From assembly GCA_045106435.1 (NCBI GenBank), contig JBGCEN010000147.1, forward strand, positions 1 to 29,567: DNA of 29,567 bases, in the 5' to 3' direction. Source of the stretch: JBCCIM01 sp045106435 (GTDB lineage Bacteria > Bacteroidota > Rhodothermia > Rhodothermales > JAHQVL01). A program made the translations under genes and the position numbers. The stretch's first letter is position 1, and every line of letters begins with the position of its first letter. Shown one piece after another: positions 1-7,352 of the stretch. The notes beneath the pieces are model-generated. The model ran no database searches. It was not told the DNA's origin and was given only the letters and a program-made list of their open reading frames with translations.

Positions 1-84
1 TTCTACGTTGCCAATCGCGGATTTTCAATAGAAAATCTATTTGAACCAGTCTACGATCTATGGCCGAGATTACATTTGCAGTAA
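1..84 (+). CDS. C-terminal fragment of an unidentified protein (cut by window edge)
   Basis: Frame 1 is open from the first base to a TAA at 82-84 and encodes 27 residues with ordinary protein composition (FYVANRGFSIENLFEP, then VYDLWPRLHLQ). The start lies outside the window, so no family can be named. A strong inverted repeat 46 bases downstream could serve as its terminator. The reading is short and could be chance. Confidence 0.4.
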   Translation, partial: FYVANRGFSIENLFEPVYDLWPRLHLQ

Positions 85-129
85 TATTCGTTCAAATCAT
101 GTGTGGAGAGGAGGAAAAGTATTTGTTTT

Positions 130-242
130 TTGATTTCAGAATATCGATCAAGGATTTTTGATTTGTGATCTTTATCAGAGCTATTGAAACCAGCGAAAAT
201 ACTTCTGAAATCACAACTCCTTGATCGATATTCTGAAATCAA
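130..242. repeat. 25-bp perfect inverted repeat with 63-bp spacer
   Basis: The arms at 130-154 and 218-242 are exact reverse complements. Inside them a further 7-bp pair (163-169 with 210-216) continues the pairing, so the transcript could fold into a long hairpin. It lies between the converging gene ends at 84 and 295, which would suit a bidirectional terminator. No T-run follows either arm, so a palindromic repeat or miniature element is equally likely. The arm contains GAATATCGATCAAGGA, which resembles words near 10432-10455. Confidence 0.75.
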
Positions 243-294
243 CTACAAGAAATACCTGAAAGGATTTCGCTGGCAGAGTACTGCCAAAGCGTTA

Positions 295-564
295 TCAGGC
301 AATGTAGAAGGTCTTTACCAATTCAGATATCACGCGAAGATATAATATCGGTTGATTCTTTTCAGCAATTGCTTTTCCATCGAGGACAACGTTGCCAGTA
401 TTCAGATCTGATGTCACCATTTCCAATTTCTCTTTTGCGTCAACTACATCGTTTTTAATAGCTGCATGCGTCTGCATCTTTGGCGACACAAAAAGGACAA
501 AAATTACAAGGAGAAGCAGTATCAAGCCTAGCGCGCCAGTACGAGGAGAAAAACGGAATTTCAT
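295..564 (-). CDS. Small membrane-anchored hypothetical protein
   Basis: The 89-residue product starts with ATG at 564. It has a short basic N-terminus (MKFRFSPRTG), one strongly hydrophobic segment at about residues 11-28, then a soluble tail with a charged stretch (NDVVDAKEKLEM). This fits a single-pass inner-membrane protein or one with an uncleaved signal anchor. I see no recognisable domain and no strong Shine-Dalgarno site, and none of the neighbours suggests a function. The clean signal-anchor layout favours a real gene. Confidence 0.5.
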   Translation of the reverse strand: MKFRFSPRTGALGLILLLLVIFVLFVSPKMQTHAAIKNDVVDAKEKLEMVTSDLNTGNVVLDGKAIAEKNQPILYLRVISELVKTFYIA

Positions 565-655
565 GCGAGAGTATACTTTCGATGACTAAGGACTTTCGTC
601 AAACCGCAAATCTTCAGACGATTTCTTTGCTGACCAACTGAGTAAAATGCGGTTC

Positions 656-831
656 ATGAAAACAATTAATCCAACAGATATGCCACTATTTTACAGTACT
701 GTGTGTCCTTATTGCCGGCTAATAAGACGGGCCTAATTTTATACAATCGGCATTAAACCCATGGATAACATCGATCAGGGTAGAAATCGTTGGAAAAAAG
801 AATGCAATCAGAATTGATTCGCGCCGGCTAA
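656..831 (+). pseudogene. Decayed glutaredoxin-like (CPYC) fragment
   Basis: A frame beginning at ATG 647 or 656 reads PLFYSTVCPYCRLIRR, the beta-strand plus CPYC active site typical of glutaredoxin or GST N-terminal domains, and then meets TAA at 734. The same frame continues as FYTIGIKPMDNIDQGRNRW, and a shifted frame gives KELIRAG-like residues near 802-828. Those are the pieces expected next in a Grx fold. I infer a gene broken by one stop and at least one frameshift. It is short and I could not align it, so it may be coincidence. The rest of the gap from 565 to 998 holds nothing else I can support. Confidence 0.3.
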
Positions 832-998
832 ATAAAGTGGGTGGTAAGGCGTCCAATAAACAAGTAAGTGATCGCTACGGTAAAAAAGACAAAAAATAAA
901 TTTAGGCCGGCCGAGCAATCAAATGATCCGTCTCAGCTTGAGATCAGCTATTGCAAAATCTTGTCTGAGATATTCTCAAAATGATGACAACATGTGAC

Positions 999-1484
999 TT
1001 AAATGTGGTAGGTCTCGCGATAGTTGGCAGCGAGTAATGCCCCCATGGCCATTAGGATCAGTCCACCAATGAGCAATGTTGCGGGCGTTAGAATCATCCC
1101 AAAGAGAATAAAAACAAAGAGGCTTACCAGGAAGAAATTTGCAATCAGCACAGCGACCCATGCAGCCACCATCCCTTCCTCGCGTTCTTCATCAAAATAC
1201 AAAACAACTGACTCGACAAGCGTATGAAATGACATGGAAAACAAGAGGCTGACCCACACAAAAAGCGCAGTAGCCACGATTAGCACCCCAATTCCGAACG
1301 GATAGCTAAAGAATGCAAGGATCCCTTTAGACAATGCAACGCTACCTATAGTGATAAAAACAGCATCTGGATTTGTATATCCAAACAAAGCCGGCAAAAA
1401 GGACAAACCGAGAATTAATCCCAAGCCGCCTATCAAGGCAAATACCCAGCTTAGCAGCGATGAAAGAAGATCTGAAATGTTCAT
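999..1484 (-). CDS. Multi-pass membrane protein of unknown function
   Basis: The 161-residue product starts with ATG at 1484. Hydrophobic segments lie at about residues 12-35, 40-58, 64-90, 105-128 and 131-152, separated by short polar loops, one of which is acidic (YFDEEREEG, about 96-104). The topology suggests four or five transmembrane helices in the inner membrane. I do not recognise the family. The next plus-strand gene candidate begins 34 bases away in the opposite direction, so the two could share a divergent promoter region. Confidence 0.65.
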   Translation of the reverse strand: MNISDLLSSLLSWVFALIGGLGLILGLSFLPALFGYTNPDAVFITIGSVALSKGILAFFSYPFGIGVLIVATALFVWVSLLFSMSFHTLVESVVLYFDEEREEGMVAAWVAVLIANFFLVSLFVFILFGMILTPATLLIGGLILMAMGALLAANYRETYHI

Positions 1485-1518
1485 TTGGTGACCAGAGTTA
1501 GACTCAAGAGGAGTCGGT

Positions 1519-1737
1519 ATGAAAACATGTAGTGGTGCGGGTAGGGCTGCATCAAATCTATATGCAAACCTAAGGCCAATTTATAACACTGAATGCGACC
1601 CGCTTTTCTATCTCCTTACAACCTGGCGTCTTAATGCTGATGTGGTCAATGCTATACAGCATCGCTATGCTTTAAAAAGTTTTGGCAGGATGTACAGGCA
1701 GGACACACTGACAAGATGCACCGTCATATCCTACTGA
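1519..1737 (+). CDS. Doubtful small ORF
   Basis: The 72-codon frame has a good purine-rich site (AAGAGGAG, 1506-1513) five bases before ATG 1519, which is the main argument in its favour. The product has no recognisable domain, signal or membrane segment. Its stop codon falls exactly at the end of the first copy of a 15-bp tandem duplication, so the 3' end may have been reshaped. It may be spurious. Confidence 0.22.
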   Translation: MKTCSGAGRAASNLYANLRPIYNTECDPLFYLLTTWRLNADVVNAIQHRYALKSFGRMYRQDTLTRCTVISY

Positions 1738-1752
1738 GTCATACCCTACTGA
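1723..1752. repeat. 15-bp tandem duplication
   Basis: GTCATATCCTACTGA at 1723-1737 is followed at once by GTCATACCCTACTGA at 1738-1752, with a single mismatch. It looks like a recent slippage or duplication event. The gap from 1753 to 1969 contains no gene that I can see. Confidence 0.7.
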
Positions 1753-1969
1753 CAAAGAACATTGTCAATTAGCACAGCTCTTTATTTTGAAGGGTTTAGG
1801 CGGAATAGAAAATGGTAGAATTGCGTGAAATGGAACAATTTGCCCAAAATTGACTCTCATTTGTAAATTTCAAAGGGCCCATGGCTATCAAATAACGTAT
1901 CCGTTAAAATTGCACGCAATTTCAGCTTTTAACATGTTTAGCGATAGTGATAGAAGGCAGAAGTAGCTT

Positions 1970-2344
1970 ATGAAGCGTAACTTTGATCTAGTAAGAGATA
2001 TTCTACTAAACGTTGAATCCGAAGGAGATCCTGAAGAACCTCTTATCAATTCACTTTCTGTAGAAAATTATGATCAAGCTCTCACCAATGAGCATGTTAA
2101 GTTGATGATTGATTGTGGCTTGCTCGAAGGCGAGTGCAAATTCTCAACCAATAACCGAATTCTGTTAACCTCTATTAGAGGCCTTACGCCAAGAGCGTAC
2201 GATTTCCTGGATAATATTAGAAACGATTCTGTTTGGAAGAAAATCCAGAATCACGTTGCCACCACGGTCGGTACGGCCTCTCTTGACGTACTGGAAAAAT
2301 TTGCAAATCAAATAATAAACGCAGCCGTAACGCGCCCAAGATAG
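1970..2344 (+). CDS. DUF2513 family protein
   Basis: The 124-residue product begins MKRNFDLVRDILLNVE and carries a central GLTPRAYDFLDNIRNDSVWKK block followed by TASLDVLEKFANQ. This order (MKRDxDLxRxILLxxE, then GLTxxGxxFLDxIRxDxxW, then LDVLxxxA) is that of DUF2513. The family is uncharacterised, probably a winged-helix-like fold, and is often found with phage or mobile genes (from memory). Here it stands alone with no phage neighbours. The start is the only ATG matching the family N-terminus. A short membrane protein follows 66 bases downstream. Confidence 0.75.
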   Translation: MKRNFDLVRDILLNVESEGDPEEPLINSLSVENYDQALTNEHVKLMIDCGLLEGECKFSTNNRILLTSIRGLTPRAYDFLDNIRNDSVWKKIQNHVATTVGTASLDVLEKFANQIINAAVTRPR

Positions 2345-2410
2345 ATTTATCCAGGCCGTTGCGTCATTGTCAGTTTCTGAACAGTTAATAACTATCGGTG
2401 AGGCATTCAT

Positions 2411-2542
2411 ATGCCGAGCGCAAAACAGCAGGCCAATAAATTGGTTCAGCCAAATGCACAAGGATCAACCATGTATGGTTGCCCCATATTCATTGTTGGT
2501 TTTATTTTCATTTTGATTGTTTTGGCACTCTTTTTTCTTTGA
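2411..2542 (+). CDS. Small tail-anchored membrane protein (43 aa)
   Basis: ATG 2411 is preceded by GGTGAGG (2397-2403) at a seven-base spacing. The 43-residue product has a polar, Gln-rich N-terminal half (PSAKQQANKLVQPNAQG) and one C-terminal hydrophobic helix of about 20 residues ending in FFL just before TGA 2540. This is the layout of a tail-anchored or single-pass small membrane protein. No function can be named. It could be co-transcribed with the DUF2513 gene. Confidence 0.45.
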   Translation: MPSAKQQANKLVQPNAQGSTMYGCPIFIVGFIFILIVLALFFL

Positions 2543-2677
2543 GAACACAGCGTTCAGATTTGGCTGAAATCACATCCTTATAGCTAATTCGGAGCTATTT
2601 CGAGGCTAAATCTTCCTTTCCTGTCGGGCAACGTTGATATCCAGGCCCACTGAAAAGCACGCCATACATCTTTCTTG

Positions 2678-3619
2678 ATGAAAATCTCTTTTATCTGCAA
2701 TAGCTTTCTGGCACTTCCATCCGCACAACTGTTGCACGAAGCGTCAGCACTGGCAGGCCTTGCCACCTCTTCAAAGAACCTCATCTTAAGCGAGCAAATG
2801 GCACGCTTTGCCGCAGAAATAGAAGTACCCTATACCCAAATAACTCCTGAAAGCATTGCGTCGGATATCAAAGAGTGGATTCAATCTACGAATCCAGACG
2901 CCGTTCTTGTGCAAACATTTCCACACCTCATTCCAGCAACGTGTCTGGATTTGCCGCCTTTAGGATTTTATAATATCCACCCCAGTCCACTGCCGGCTTA
3001 TAGAGGCCCAGACCCCATATTCTGGCAACTCGCCCATAATGAAAAAACCTGTGGTGTAACGCTGCACAAAATGGGCAGCACATTCGATACAGGCCCTATT
3101 CTCCATATAGAATCTATTCCCGTTGACCCGAAGGACACGTATGGTCTTGTACAGTCTAACCTATCCTTTGCAGCGGTTGAAGCGCTCAAATACTTGTTGA
3201 GTTGTGCCAATCCAGAAGAACAGCTGGTGCCACAAACCGCAGAGCTCGCCAGCACACAAGCAAAACCACACACGCAAGATCTGATCATCGAATGGGCTGA
3301 TTCTCCGGCCCATTCCATCGAAGCACTTGTTCGGGCTTGCAACCCCCATCAAAATGGAGCCATTACTTTTTTTAGAGACGTGATGACCCGCGTGTTAGAA
3401 GCAAACCTTGTGACACTCGACCGTGTCCCTAAATTACCAGCCGGCTCCGTTATAGCTGCTGATGATGAAAGAGGATTGCTGGTCATCTGTTCTGATGAAC
3501 TTGCACTACAACTGAACCTGTTGCACGTTGAAGAAGGGTATTATACTGGAAGACGTTTCTGTGAAGTTTTCAAGGTTGGCCTCGGCGAGAAATTTTGTAA
3601 CCCGGCGTTCTTATCTTAA
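2678..3619 (+). CDS. Formyltransferase-family protein (Fmt-like paralogue)
   Basis: The 313-residue product has the N10-formyltetrahydrofolate-dependent formyltransferase fold. The catalytic triad is visible as N99 and H101 in NIHPSPLPAYRG and D137 in STFDTGP. A C-terminal domain of about 100 residues follows, as in methionyl-tRNA formyltransferase. The N-terminal region lacks the PDKPxGRG-type loop of housekeeping Fmt, so the substrate may be something other than Met-tRNA, such as an amino sugar or other amine. ATG 2678 is preferred over the TTG at 2675. It lies 39 bases upstream of an OsmC-like gene on the same strand and probably forms an operon with it and the sulfhydrylase. Confidence 0.72.
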   Translation: MKISFICNSFLALPSAQLLHEASALAGLATSSKNLILSEQMARFAAEIEVPYTQITPESIASDIKEWIQSTNPDAVLVQTFPHLIPATCLDLPPLGFYNIHPSPLPAYRGPDPIFWQLAHNEKTCGVTLHKMGSTFDTGPILHIESIPVDPKDTYGLVQSNLSFAAVEALKYLLSCANPEEQLVPQTAELASTQAKPHTQDLIIEWADSPAHSIEALVRACNPHQNGAITFFRDVMTRVLEANLVTLDRVPKLPAGSVIAADDERGLLVICSDELALQLNLLHVEEGYYTGRRFCEVFKVGLGEKFCNPAFLS

Positions 3620-3658
3620 AGTAAGTGGACTGACAACTTACAGATAACAAAAACGGAT

Positions 3659-4090
3659 ATGTACAAAATCAACGTAGAAAGAGTTGATGATGCCTTTCAT
3701 TTTGTAGGAACGAACGAACGCGGCAACAAAGTCCATATGGACATTGGCACAGAAGAAGGCGGGCAAGGTGAAGGCGCTGGCCCGATGCAACTGCTCATCA
3801 TGGCCGTAGGTGGATGCAGCGGTATAGACATTTTGTCCATCTTGAAAAAAGGCCGGCAGCAAGTAGACAAGTTCAATGTAGACTTAACAGCGGAGCGCGC
3901 TGAAGGTGAAGTGCCTTCTCTTTTCACCAAAGTACACGCACATTATACATTGGAAGGTGAATTGGATAGTGACAAAGTGAGGCGTGCTATTGCGCTTAGC
4001 ATCGAGAAGTATTGCTCTGTATCGAAAACGCTTGAAGCAACCGCAGAAATCACCTATTCCTTTACCGTCAACAACGTCGACTATGCCTGA
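3659..4090 (+). CDS. OsmC/Ohr family protein
   Basis: The 143-residue product has the OsmC-fold signature. There is a conserved cysteine in GGCSGIDI (C53) at the start of the central helix and a second in KYCSVSKT (C119), the pair used by OsmC and Ohr proteins to reduce organic hydroperoxides with thiols. The subgroup is YhfA/OsmC-like rather than classical Ohr; the exact substrate is unknown. It is cytoplasmic. Its last eight bases overlap the start of the sulfhydrylase gene, so the two are translationally coupled. A thiol-peroxidase role next to sulfur amino-acid synthesis is reasonable but inferred. Confidence 0.82.
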   Translation: MYKINVERVDDAFHFVGTNERGNKVHMDIGTEEGGQGEGAGPMQLLIMAVGGCSGIDILSILKKGRQQVDKFNVDLTAERAEGEVPSLFTKVHAHYTLEGELDSDKVRRAIALSIEKYCSVSKTLEATAEITYSFTVNNVDYA

Positions 4091-5282
4091 ATCCGCCGAT
4101 ACCCCAGTCCCGGATGAGATTACGCAGGCCATAAGAATTCAAACGCCGGCCTCCGGACACCGAGAGCATGCGAGTTCTATTTACATGACTTCAAGCTTCA
4201 CGTTTGAAGATGCTGAACAAGCGCGTGCCATGTTTGCCAAGGAAATTGATGGCAGCATCTACTCACGCTACAGCAACCCAAGTGTTGATGAGTTTGTAGC
4301 CAAAATGTGCATGCTTGAAGGCGCAGAGGACGGCCTTGCGGTTGCCTCCGGGATGTCTGCAGTCTTTACCGGGTTTGCAGGTTTGTTGAATGCGGGGGAT
4401 CATATTCTCGCCTGTCGCTCCGTATTTGGGTCTACCCATCAGATACTGACGCAAGTGTTGCCTCGCTGGGGTATTTCTCACAGCTACGCGCCTATTCTGG
4501 AGCCGGCGCTTTGGGAAGACTTGATTCAACCCAACACAAAACTCTGCTACATCGAAACCCCCTCCAACCCTGCACTGGACCTCATTGACCTGACCTGGTT
4601 GTCGGAGATTTGTAAACGAAAGAATGTCATATTATATGTAGATAACATCTTTGCGACCCCAGTCATTCAAAAGCCCATGCAATTTGGTGCAGACATCGTC
4701 ATGCACTCTGCCACCAAATACATCGACGGGCAAGGTCGTGGGATCGGCGGTGTTATTGTGGGCAAGAAAGACTATATCGAGAAAATCAGATTCTTTGCCC
4801 GGCACTCGGGGCCCTGCCTTTCTCCATTTAATGGATGGATGTTCAGCAAAAGTCTGGAAACGCTGTCGCTGAGGGTTCACAAGCATGCTGAAAATGCCCT
4901 GGCACTGGCAAAGCATCTGGAATCACATGCAGATGTCTCCTTTGTAAAGTATCCCTATCTCCCATCCCATCCACAACATGCGCTTGCTTTAAAACAAATG
5001 AAAATGGGTGGCGGCGTAGTCACTTTTGTAGTTAAGGGCGGGATAGAACAGGGCAGGCGATTTCTTGACGCACTGAATATGTCTTCACTCACTGCCAACC
5101 TGGGAGACTCCCGAACAATTGCCACCCACCCGGCAAGTACAACGCACAGCTCACTCAGCGAAGAAGATCGGCAACAAGTAGGCATATTACCAGGCCTGAT
5201 CAGGGTATCGGTTGGACTTGAGCATATTGACGACATCATCAGAGATATTGATGACGCTTTAACAAATAGCCGGCAGACCTGA
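4083..5282 (+). CDS. metZ: O-succinylhomoserine sulfhydrylase-like PLP enzyme
   Basis: The 399-residue product belongs to the Cys/Met metabolism PLP-dependent family. SRYSNPS (61-67) provides the phosphate-contacting Arg/Tyr, D187 in LYVDN pairs with the PLP nitrogen, and K212 in HSATKYIDGQG is the Schiff-base lysine. The SATKYIDGQGR stretch and overall length match MetZ, which makes homocysteine from O-succinylhomoserine and sulfide. Cystathionine gamma-synthase or O-acetylhomoserine sulfhydrylase activity cannot be excluded. The frame is open upstream to 3984, but ATG 4083 gives the family-typical N-terminus and the ATG-TGA overlap with the OsmC gene. No riboswitch is evident. Confidence 0.85.
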   Translation: MPESADTPVPDEITQAIRIQTPASGHREHASSIYMTSSFTFEDAEQARAMFAKEIDGSIYSRYSNPSVDEFVAKMCMLEGAEDGLAVASGMSAVFTGFAGLLNAGDHILACRSVFGSTHQILTQVLPRWGISHSYAPILEPALWEDLIQPNTKLCYIETPSNPALDLIDLTWLSEICKRKNVILYVDNIFATPVIQKPMQFGADIVMHSATKYIDGQGRGIGGVIVGKKDYIEKIRFFARHSGPCLSPFNGWMFSKSLETLSLRVHKHAENALALAKHLESHADVSFVKYPYLPSHPQHALALKQMKMGGGVVTFVVKGGIEQGRRFLDALNMSSLTANLGDSRTIATHPASTTHSSLSEEDRQQVGILPGLIRVSVGLEHIDDIIRDIDDALTNSRQT

Positions 5283-5323
5283 TTTTCTTGTTCTACAAAT
5301 TATTGAGTATACTAGGCTAATCA

Positions 5324-5352
5324 GTTCCGGGTTTAGGGTTCAAGGTTTCGTG
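5324..5352. repeat. Degenerate period-7 repeat (GTTCCGGGTTTAGGGTTCAA type)
   Basis: The sequence reads as seven-base steps (GTTTAGG, GTTCAAG, GTTTCGT) after GTTCCGG. A near-identical stretch occurs at 29014-29044, with one mismatch over the first 25 bases. Both lie in non-coding DNA about 40 bases after a gene end. They belong with the heptamer arrays described at 14055, 14521, 14558 and 26675. Confidence 0.6.
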
Positions 5353-5469
5353 TTGTTTGCACATAGACCACCACCACCCCAGTAAAACCCCACTGTACCA
5401 TGCAGCTTCCTGAATGCTGCTTAACCTTGACACCTTTATCGGTATTCCACCAATTATACCTTAACCCCT

Positions 5470-7251
5470 ATGCAGTTAGCATTTATAGACTGGTTTATCA
5501 TATCCGCGTTCTTTGTATTCTCTCTTGCTGTTGGACTTTTAGTATCCAGAAAAGCAGGATCAAACACTACAGAGTTTTTCCTATCGGGCAGAAACATGCC
5601 CTGGTGGCTTCTTGGTGTTTCGATGGTAGCCACAACGTTCTCTGCAGACACCCCCAACCTCGTTACCAATCTTGTGCGCGAGAACGGTGTGTCTGGAAAC
5701 TGGGGCTGGTGGGCATTCTTGCTCACAGGAATGCTGACCGTATTTGTCTACGCAAGGCTCTGGCGTCGCTCCGAAGTCATGACGGACATCGAGTTCTATG
5801 AGCTTCGCTATAGTGGTAAGCCGGCTGCTTTTTTAAGGGGATTCAGGGCGCTTTACCTTGGGCTTATATTCAATGTGCTCGTTATGGGTGCTGTATCACT
5901 GGCCGGCGTCAAATTTGGCGAAATCATCCTTGGATGGCCCGGCTGGCAAACCCTGCTAATTGCCGGCTCAATTACACTTGTATATAGTGCATTGGGGGGC
6001 TTGCGAGCAGTTGTCATCACAGATTTTGTGCAGTTCATTCTCGCAATGATCGGATCGGTATGGGCTTGTATTTATATCCTGGGGCTCCCCGAAGTAGGCG
6101 GCCTCTCTAATTTACTTGCAAACGATCTTGTAGCACCCAAGCTAAATTTCCTTCCAGATTTTTCTGATCCGAATGTTTGGGTCCCTGTGCTTATTGTACC
6201 ACTCGCCGTTCAGTGGTGGGCTTCTTATTACCCCGGATCCGAACCAGGCGGCGGTGGCTATATAGCCCAGCGAATGTTCTCAGCGAAAGACGAAAACAAT
6301 GCCATGGGTGCTACACTGTTTTACAATGTAGCACATTACGCCCTTCGTCCATGGCCATGGATCTTGATTGCGCTAGCTTCTCTGGTTGTATACCCCAACC
6401 TATCTGATTTGCAACAAGCTTTCCCGAACCTTTCGGCTGACAAACTAGGACACGACGTTGCTTATCCAGCAATGCTCACCTTCCTGCCCAGTGGCTTGCT
6501 TGGACTCGTTGCGGCCTCACTGATCGCTGCATTTATGTCGACCATGTCAACGCAGCTCAATCTGGGCGCTTCTTATCTGGTTAATGATTTTTACCAGCGA
6601 TTCATAAAACCCGAAGCCACACAAAAAGAATTGGTCTGGGCCGGCCGCTGGTTCACTGTGCTTTCAACTGTACTCGGGTTAGGCCTTGGCCTCATGCTCA
6701 CCGATGCTGGACAAGCCTTTAATCTGCTGCTCCTCCTTGGCGCCGGCACTGGTCTTATCTACATCTTACGCTGGTTTTGGTGGCGCATCAATGCCTATAC
6801 AGAGATTGTAGCCATGATCTCATCCTTAATCATTGCCACCTATCTTACCTTCATCCATGATGCCATTGGCATTCTGCCCATGGAAGACTGGATGAAAATC
6901 ATTGCCGGCGCAGTGCTTACAACAGTTGTCTGGGTGGTTGCTACGTTTTTCACGCCACCAGACGATGATGCCACTTTACGCGAGTTTTATCGCCGCATCA
7001 AGCCAGGCGGTAGTGGATGGGATGCCGTACTGGAAAAAGCGCGTCAAGATGGCGATCCGATTGAAAAAGAAGTGGGTCAGTTACCCCTGGAATTAGGAGG
7101 AATGCTCCTTGCCTGTGTCGCCGTGTATGCGACCCTCTTTGCAACAGGATTCTTTATTTATGGCGAAACAGGATCTGCCATCATAGCGACCGTTGTAGCA
7201 GTTGGATGTACGTTAAGTGTACTTAAACTTTGGCCTCGTCTGGCGGGATAG
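5470..7251 (+). CDS. Sodium:solute symporter (SSS family)
   Basis: The 593-residue inner-membrane protein has about 13-14 hydrophobic segments and the SSS core. The N-terminus reads DWFIISAFFVFSLAVGL, followed by FFLSGRNMPWWLLGVSM. The hallmark Na+-site helix IAAFMSTMSTQLNLGASYL with VNDFYQRF lies at about 350-378. Substrate is not deducible. The closest relatives in Bacteroidota often move sugars or amino acids, and the convergent neighbour is a sugar-kinase-type gene, so a sugar is possible. A soluble loop (PPDDDATLREFYRRIKPGG) precedes the last two helices. Several TonB, T9SS or sulfur genes nearby show no direct link. Confidence 0.88.
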   Translation: MQLAFIDWFIISAFFVFSLAVGLLVSRKAGSNTTEFFLSGRNMPWWLLGVSMVATTFSADTPNLVTNLVRENGVSGNWGWWAFLLTGMLTVFVYARLWRRSEVMTDIEFYELRYSGKPAAFLRGFRALYLGLIFNVLVMGAVSLAGVKFGEIILGWPGWQTLLIAGSITLVYSALGGLRAVVITDFVQFILAMIGSVWACIYILGLPEVGGLSNLLANDLVAPKLNFLPDFSDPNVWVPVLIVPLAVQWWASYYPGSEPGGGGYIAQRMFSAKDENNAMGATLFYNVAHYALRPWPWILIALASLVVYPNLSDLQQAFPNLSADKLGHDVAYPAMLTFLPSGLLGLVAASLIAAFMSTMSTQLNLGASYLVNDFYQRFIKPEATQKELVWAGRWFTVLSTVLGLGLGLMLTDAGQAFNLLLLLGAGTGLIYILRWFWWRINAYTEIVAMISSLIIATYLTFIHDAIGILPMEDWMKIIAGAVLTTVVWVVATFFTPPDDDATLREFYRRIKPGGSGWDAVLEKARQDGDPIEKEVGQLPLELGGMLLACVAVYATLFATGFFIYGETGSAIIATVVAVGCTLSVLKLWPRLAG

Positions 7252-7283
7252 TCAACGCTTGATCGATAGACAAAACAACTTAA

Positions 7284-7316
7284 AACGAGGATAGAGACAT
7301 GGTCTTTATCCTCGTT
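7284..7316. terminator. Bidirectional hairpin between convergent genes
   Basis: The arms AACGAGGATA (7284-7293) and TATCCTCGTT (7307-7316) pair perfectly. Pairing continues inward with one G-U pair to a three-base loop, giving a 15-bp stem. It lies between the stop codons of the symporter (7251) and the kinase (7353). Neither side has a long T-run, so termination is plausible rather than certain. Confidence 0.6.
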
Positions 7317-7352
7317 CTTCATTAGGCAGAATGCAAAAAGTAAAAGCTCGCC

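Noticed and set aside
20..37. 7-bp hairpin GATTTTC/GAAAATC as a terminator
   Set aside because: It lies inside the apparent coding end at 1-84 and lacks a T-run.
51..242. 63-codon minus-strand frame
   Set aside because: It lies over the 25-bp inverted repeat and has no domain or ribosome site; the repeat explains the open frame.
5400..5801. 133-codon plus-strand frame over the symporter start
   Set aside because: It overlaps the symporter in another frame and lacks any family pattern.
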